In this document: piece by piece, positions 59,782 through 64,000 of the stretch
Position numbering within the stretch: the stretch's first letter is position 1
Layout of the letters: the number at the start of each line of letters is the position of its first letter
Source of the DNA: Viola odorata
Lineage: Eukaryota > Streptophyta > Magnoliopsida > Malpighiales > Violaceae
Direction of reading: 5' to 3'
DNA: 64,000 nucleotides
NCBI GenBank assembly: GCA_963691705.1
Contig: OY829539.1
Span: forward strand, 4,714,501-4,778,500
The notes under the pieces: model-generated
What the model was told of the DNA's origin: nothing
The model's database searches: none
What the model saw: the letters and a program-made list of their open reading frames with translations, nothing else
Program-made: the position numbers and the translations under genes

Positions 59782-60520
59782 TATACTTGTCCTTATCTTC
59801 TTTTATCTTTATTTTTTAACTTACATAATAAATATATTAAAAGTATTGATATATGAAAGGTAAAATGACATTACGATAATATTGTACAACAAAAATCATT
59901 CTATACTGAATAGAGCAAAGTTCGGTTTAGTAATTGTGGTATGGTAGTTTGGTGCACAACCCTAAATATAAGTATACAAATAAGTTTTATTGTTAAACTC
60001 ACTAATTTAACCCATAAAATTGTGCAATTTTACATTTTTAACTCCCCAAAATGAGTCAAGTCGTATACAAACTCAAAATCAGGTGAAATCGAGCTAAAAT
60101 TTCGCGGCAACCCGGTAAAATTATCTGAACTCACCATGTTCAGAAAATTTGATAAATCTTTTTAAAAAAATGAAAAAAATCCAAAACGTCGTCGCTTGAA
60201 AAAATAAAACAGAGATCAAGGCATAAGTAGTTTAGTTTATGGAAATAAATCTATGAATTTAATAATTTAATTAGGTGATATTATTACATTTTAAATATTT
60301 CTTCCTTTAAATTAGTGAAACATAAGAAAAATAGGTTTGTCATAAATAAATGATTTTTATATATATAAAAAAGAAAATTATATAACAAGCCGGCGGGCAC
60401 ATATTTGCTAGTGTATATATGAAATCTATCGAAAACTAAATAAATATTCATACTAATATATGAAACCTCTCGTTCTGAGCCCGGTCATATTTAAGAGAGA
60501 AATTCAAGTAAATTTAACTG
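59782..60520. other. AT-rich spacer upstream of the U2B'' gene
   Basis: No gene or element recognised. Confidence 0.45.
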
Positions 60521-60524
60521 AAAC

Positions 60525-60570
60525 AGTGGGCGTAGCCCAATTTAGTACATCCATTCAGAAGGCCCAACGT
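60525..60570 (+). promoter_or_regulatory. Site II-type motifs of the U2B'' promoter
   Basis: TGGGC and GCCCA at about 60527-60540 and GGCCCA at about 60561 resemble site II (TGGGCY) elements, common in plant housekeeping promoters. They lie about 160-200 bp before the start codon, and a clear TATA box is lacking. Confidence 0.4.
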
Positions 60571-60722
60571 TTATAACCAGAGCTTTAGAGTTTTACTCGC
60601 GTCTAACAACAGCAGAGCATTTCCGTCGTCCTCTCGCCCACTCTCTTACCGTGTCTTGTCTCTTTCTCCTTCTCCTTCTCCTCCTGTGTCTGTCTAGGGT
60701 TTAGGTTTTATAGCAGAGAACC

Positions 60723-63700
60723 ATGTTAACGGGTGACATACCTCCAAACCAAACAATATATGTCAAGAACCTCAACGAGAAGGTTAAAAAAGAAGGTATA
60801 TCTCCTGCTTACGTTGTCTAAGTCTCTGTTATTTCACTTGCCAGTCTGTTCTTATTTTCTTTCTTTTTGGGCAAACAGAATTGAAGAGGTCACTTTATTG
60901 TCTGTTCTCGCAATACGGAAGGATCTTGGATGTTGTTGCCTTGAAAACACCCAAGCTTCGAGGCCAAGCTTGGGTTGTGTTCAGTGAAATAACAGCTGCT
61001 AGCAATGCAGTTCGCCAGATGCAAGGATTTCCATTTTATGATAAACCCATGGTAATCATAAAGTCTGTCTTTCTTGTCAATTTTGCTATTGTGGGTTATC
61101 TCTGCTGTCATGAATTACGCATGTTTTTCCTAATTACTATGGTATTATGATATTACCCCGTCTCGCAATTTTACCCTGGTCGGAACATATTCATAGTTTA
61201 GATCGCTTTTCTATGAAATCTGCCCTCCACAAACTTTATTTTGGGGATAGTTGTATGTTCCTCACAATGGTGCAATATTTGCAGGAACTAGAAGTAATGC
61301 TAACATTTTTTTTTGTTTTGGCTCTGAAAAGTGGATAGAAATTAAGGATCAAAATTGTCACCTGATTTATAACAATTCTGTTTATATCACTGTGATATGA
61401 AACAGTGATATATTGTTCTGATATGTGAACATCTGTGTGGTTGTTTGCTTTGATGTATAGAGAATTCAGTATGCAAAAACAAAATCTGATTGCCTTACTG
61501 AGGTGGAGGGAGTGTATGACCCGAATGCAAAGAAAAGGAAGAAGCAAGAAGAAAAAAGTGAGTCTATTCTGGGTGGTTGTTGGTGCATAAACTATTTTTT
61601 TTTTCTTAAAAAACTAAATGCCCTGTTTACATTGGCAAATAATTATATGCTTTGTTTTGACAAATATGTGTTTTCAATTGTATGTAGAGTTCCTTTTACA
61701 ACATGAAACACAAATAAACTAATAGCTACATTAGGACACATTAGAACCATGAAAACCTATTAGTTAGACAACGACAGATTTGTGAAAATATAACAGTTAG
61801 ATAAGGAGGATCTTCCTTTTCAATAGCAGCACTGGAAAAACTTATAGAGCTATCCTGTTTGCATACATTAGTGGTGTCAGCCTTTCAGTTATCATGCTAT
61901 CCAGGTGTATCTTTTCTATTTTTTTCTTTGTTTTGGTTGAACTGAGGGTTATGGTCTTCTTTGGATGGGATTGGGGTCTGTTCTAGGTAATCTTAGGTTT
62001 TTTTAGGTTGATTTCAAGGTTGTCAGGGAGTTTGAATATTAGTGCAAGGGAACCGTTAGCAAGGAAAAAGAAAATTCTAACTGGTTACACCTACTTGTCT
62101 TGGGATGGCACCTAAGAATTGCTTCACAAAGCCTCTCTCAAATTATATACTAATCAACTACCGTCAAACATTACAAACATAGGCATTTAAAGATGGAACC
62201 CGGTCCTCAGTGACTAGGGATCTGACTAGTCTAGCACCTAATTCAAAGAAAGAAATAATCTTATTCATGAAACCCTAATAAAACCATTTATATAATTTCC
62301 ACAGATATTTTATAAAATAAAACCTAGACTGAAAGCATAGTAGTAATTAGTAAAATACTGTTTATCAAGTAACAAACCCATCGCAGATCAAATTTGAAAT
62401 CATCTTTATCCTAATGTCTATTTAAATTCAAATAGGCATTTTTTTGAAACCTATCTAATTGAATTTAAATAGAGATTAGGATAAAGATGATTTCAAATTT
62501 GATTTGCGATGGGTTTGTTACTTGATGCTGTTAGAACATATAAACTTGGACTCCTTCTCTGTCCCTCTATTAGCTTGAGATTACAAAATACCTGACTAGT
62601 AAAATATAACCACAAAAATAAACTTGGGCACCTTTCTGTGGTTCTCTGATCCCATTGTAGTATATATGTGAACCCCAATCATTCCTTAAGATCCTTTGCT
62701 TTGTGGTGATATAAATGGTATTGAAGAGGATCTTATTCTGCTCTCATGTGAGTTTGGGGTGGGCCTGGCCCATCTTCGGAGCGTGTTATATGGCCCCTTG
62801 TAAGGATGCGAGGTTCCAAAGGGGGTTGTCTGTGATGCCTCAGTCCTGGATCAGGTAAGGAGAAGGGAGAGTGCATATATATGTAAAATTCAATGATTCC
62901 ATGAGAATTTTCCCCCCGTCAACATTGTGCTTATTGTTTTGAGTCCGGAGATCTTACTTGTGGGTGTCTGGTTGACCAGCATCCCGTACAGAATTTGAAT
63001 GTATAATCTTACTGAAGGATCTTAATTCTAATCTTAAAGTTGTGGTCGATTTTTCATTTTGTTAATATGTTTAATTGATCTCTTATTATGAAAAATGCAA
63101 ATTATTGACATGAAGTTTGTCTCCAGCTGAAAGGAAGAAACATGCTGAAGAAGCATTGCAATCAGCCACTGCCAACAGCAAACATTCCGAGAGTAACGGG
63201 CCCCCGGTAAGTGGGATACTCCTTTTACAGTTTAAGAGTTTGAGTGAGCTTCTCTCTCCTCACACTCTTTTATCATGCATCGCCTTGTCTGTTATGGTAT
63301 TTCATGGGATAAGAAACTAGGCTTAGGCCTAGTGGTGCATGCAATGCTCATGTTTCATTTGCATGAAAATCGATAGGATTTCGTAGTGTCTAGCCGATAT
63401 ATTCTGAAGTGTGTCCATTTGATCATATTTTGAGGTGTGCCCGTGGTTGGCCTACTGATCTCAATCTGAGATTAACATCCCAAATTCCTCATGGTATATT
63501 TTGCATGTGCTCAATCTATTTTGCTCTGACCACTCTTGATTTTTGAGAAGATGAATCTTATGAATTCCAATAAATCTGATCATTATACGGTTTGTTTGTA
63601 GGCTCCTCTGCGCCAAGGCAACCAAGGTGCACGAGAAACAGCTCCTCCAAATAACATCCTGTTTGTTGAGAATTTACCACATGAAGCTACCAGTGTGATG

Positions 63701-63880
63701 TTGCAAGTGCTCTTCCAAAACTACCCGGGATTTAAGGAAGTCCGGATGATTGAAGCAAGGCCGGGTATTGCATTTGTGGAATTTGAAGATGATACACAGT
63801 CAACAATGGCAATGCAGGCACTTCAGGGTTTCAAGATTACTCCCCAGAAGCCCATGACTATTACTTTTGCCAAGAAGTAG
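60723..63880 (+). CDS. U2B'': U2 snRNP protein B'' (spliceosome)
   Basis: U2B'' binds stem-loop IV of U2 snRNA, together with U2A', in the nucleus. Five exons join in frame: 60723-60795, 60879-61051, 61461-61557, 63127-63206 and 63602-63880, giving 233 aa, the plant length. RRM1 covers about residues 9-88, with RNP2 IYVKNLN and RNP1 RGQAWVVF; the segment [10 protein letters not shown] is typical of the U1A/U2B'' family. A Lys-rich linker ([16 protein letters not shown]) follows. RRM2 covers about residues 159-233, with ILFVENLP and GIAFVEF, ending FAKK. The N-terminus [20 protein letters not shown] favours U2B'' over U1A. The start codon context is AACCATGTT. Intron 3 (1.57 kb) carries a fold-back repeat. 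No defects seen. Confidence 0.94.
62365..62525. mobile_element. Fold-back MITE-like hairpin in a U2B'' intron
   Basis: A 161-bp sequence with arms of about 68 bp that pair almost perfectly (left TCAAGTAACAAACCCATCGC, right GCGATGGGTTTGTTACTTGA) around a loop of roughly 25 bp. It lies in intron 3 (61558-63126), between exons 3 and 4. No clear target duplication was found. Confidence 0.75.
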
Positions 63881-64000
63881 CGAGCTTTATCAAGGGCAAT
63901 TGTCATCGGTTACTTTTTGCCTACAAATGTTACTCAAGGTAGAAGAGGTTCATGCAAAATGGAATGAAGTAGATCTTGAGAACTTAAGTTTGCACAAAAA
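63881..64000 (+). other. U2B'' 3' untranslated region
   Basis: Sequence after the stop codon up to the window edge; the polyadenylation site is not visible with certainty. Confidence 0.6.

Overview
This is nuclear DNA of a flowering plant, almost certainly a eudicot. Protein genes are interrupted by canonical GT..AG introns, and the gene content is plant-specific: laccase, EXO70B1-like exocyst subunit, group I WRKY factor, GDSL lipase. The space between genes is AT-rich and filled with plant transposon families. I cannot name the species.

Layout. Left third (0-20 kb) is gene space: a complete six-exon laccase (minus), a complete 19-exon NatB auxiliary subunit NAA25 (minus), and an intronless EXO70B1-type gene (plus). 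At 20.9-26.8 kb lies a GDSL esterase/lipase gene (minus) that is split. A 3.93-kb Ty1/copia derivative sits in its first intron and its last exon carries a one-base frameshift. From about 28 to 50.9 kb is a nested transposon block. It holds a decayed chimeric Ty3/gypsy element (28.7-34.5 kb), a 1-kb hAT-type element, a tandem repeat, and a 7.57-kb Mutator-like element (MULE). The MULE has 374-bp terminal inverted repeats and lies inside the gag of another Ty3/gypsy element. A 2.9-kb hAT-type element containing endogenous pararetrovirus fragments follows, and its target duplication ends on the start codon of a WRKY gene. The right end (50.9-64 kb) has the WRKY gene (five exons, plus), two more hAT-type elements (one with two further insertions stacked inside it), and a U2 snRNP B''-type gene (plus).

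Most mobile elements were placed by reading both ends and finding matching target-site duplications: TGGTG for the copia derivative, TTATTATTA for the MULE, GTTAGTCT, TTATCAGA, ACAACCAA and GTGTGGTG for four hAT-type elements, AGAGT for a solo LTR, and TAA for a Tourist-type MITE.

The most unusual object is the copia derivative. Its two 503-bp LTRs are inverted relative to each other, both outer ends are the same (U5) LTR end, and the whole is flanked by a perfect 5-bp duplication. It therefore seems to have been inserted by integrase as a palindromic molecule. The second is the MULE, which carries a mudrA-like transposase facing a convergently transcribed GRF zinc-finger gene, an arrangement that recalls maize MuDR. 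The host genes do not form a pathway; they are independent neighbours.
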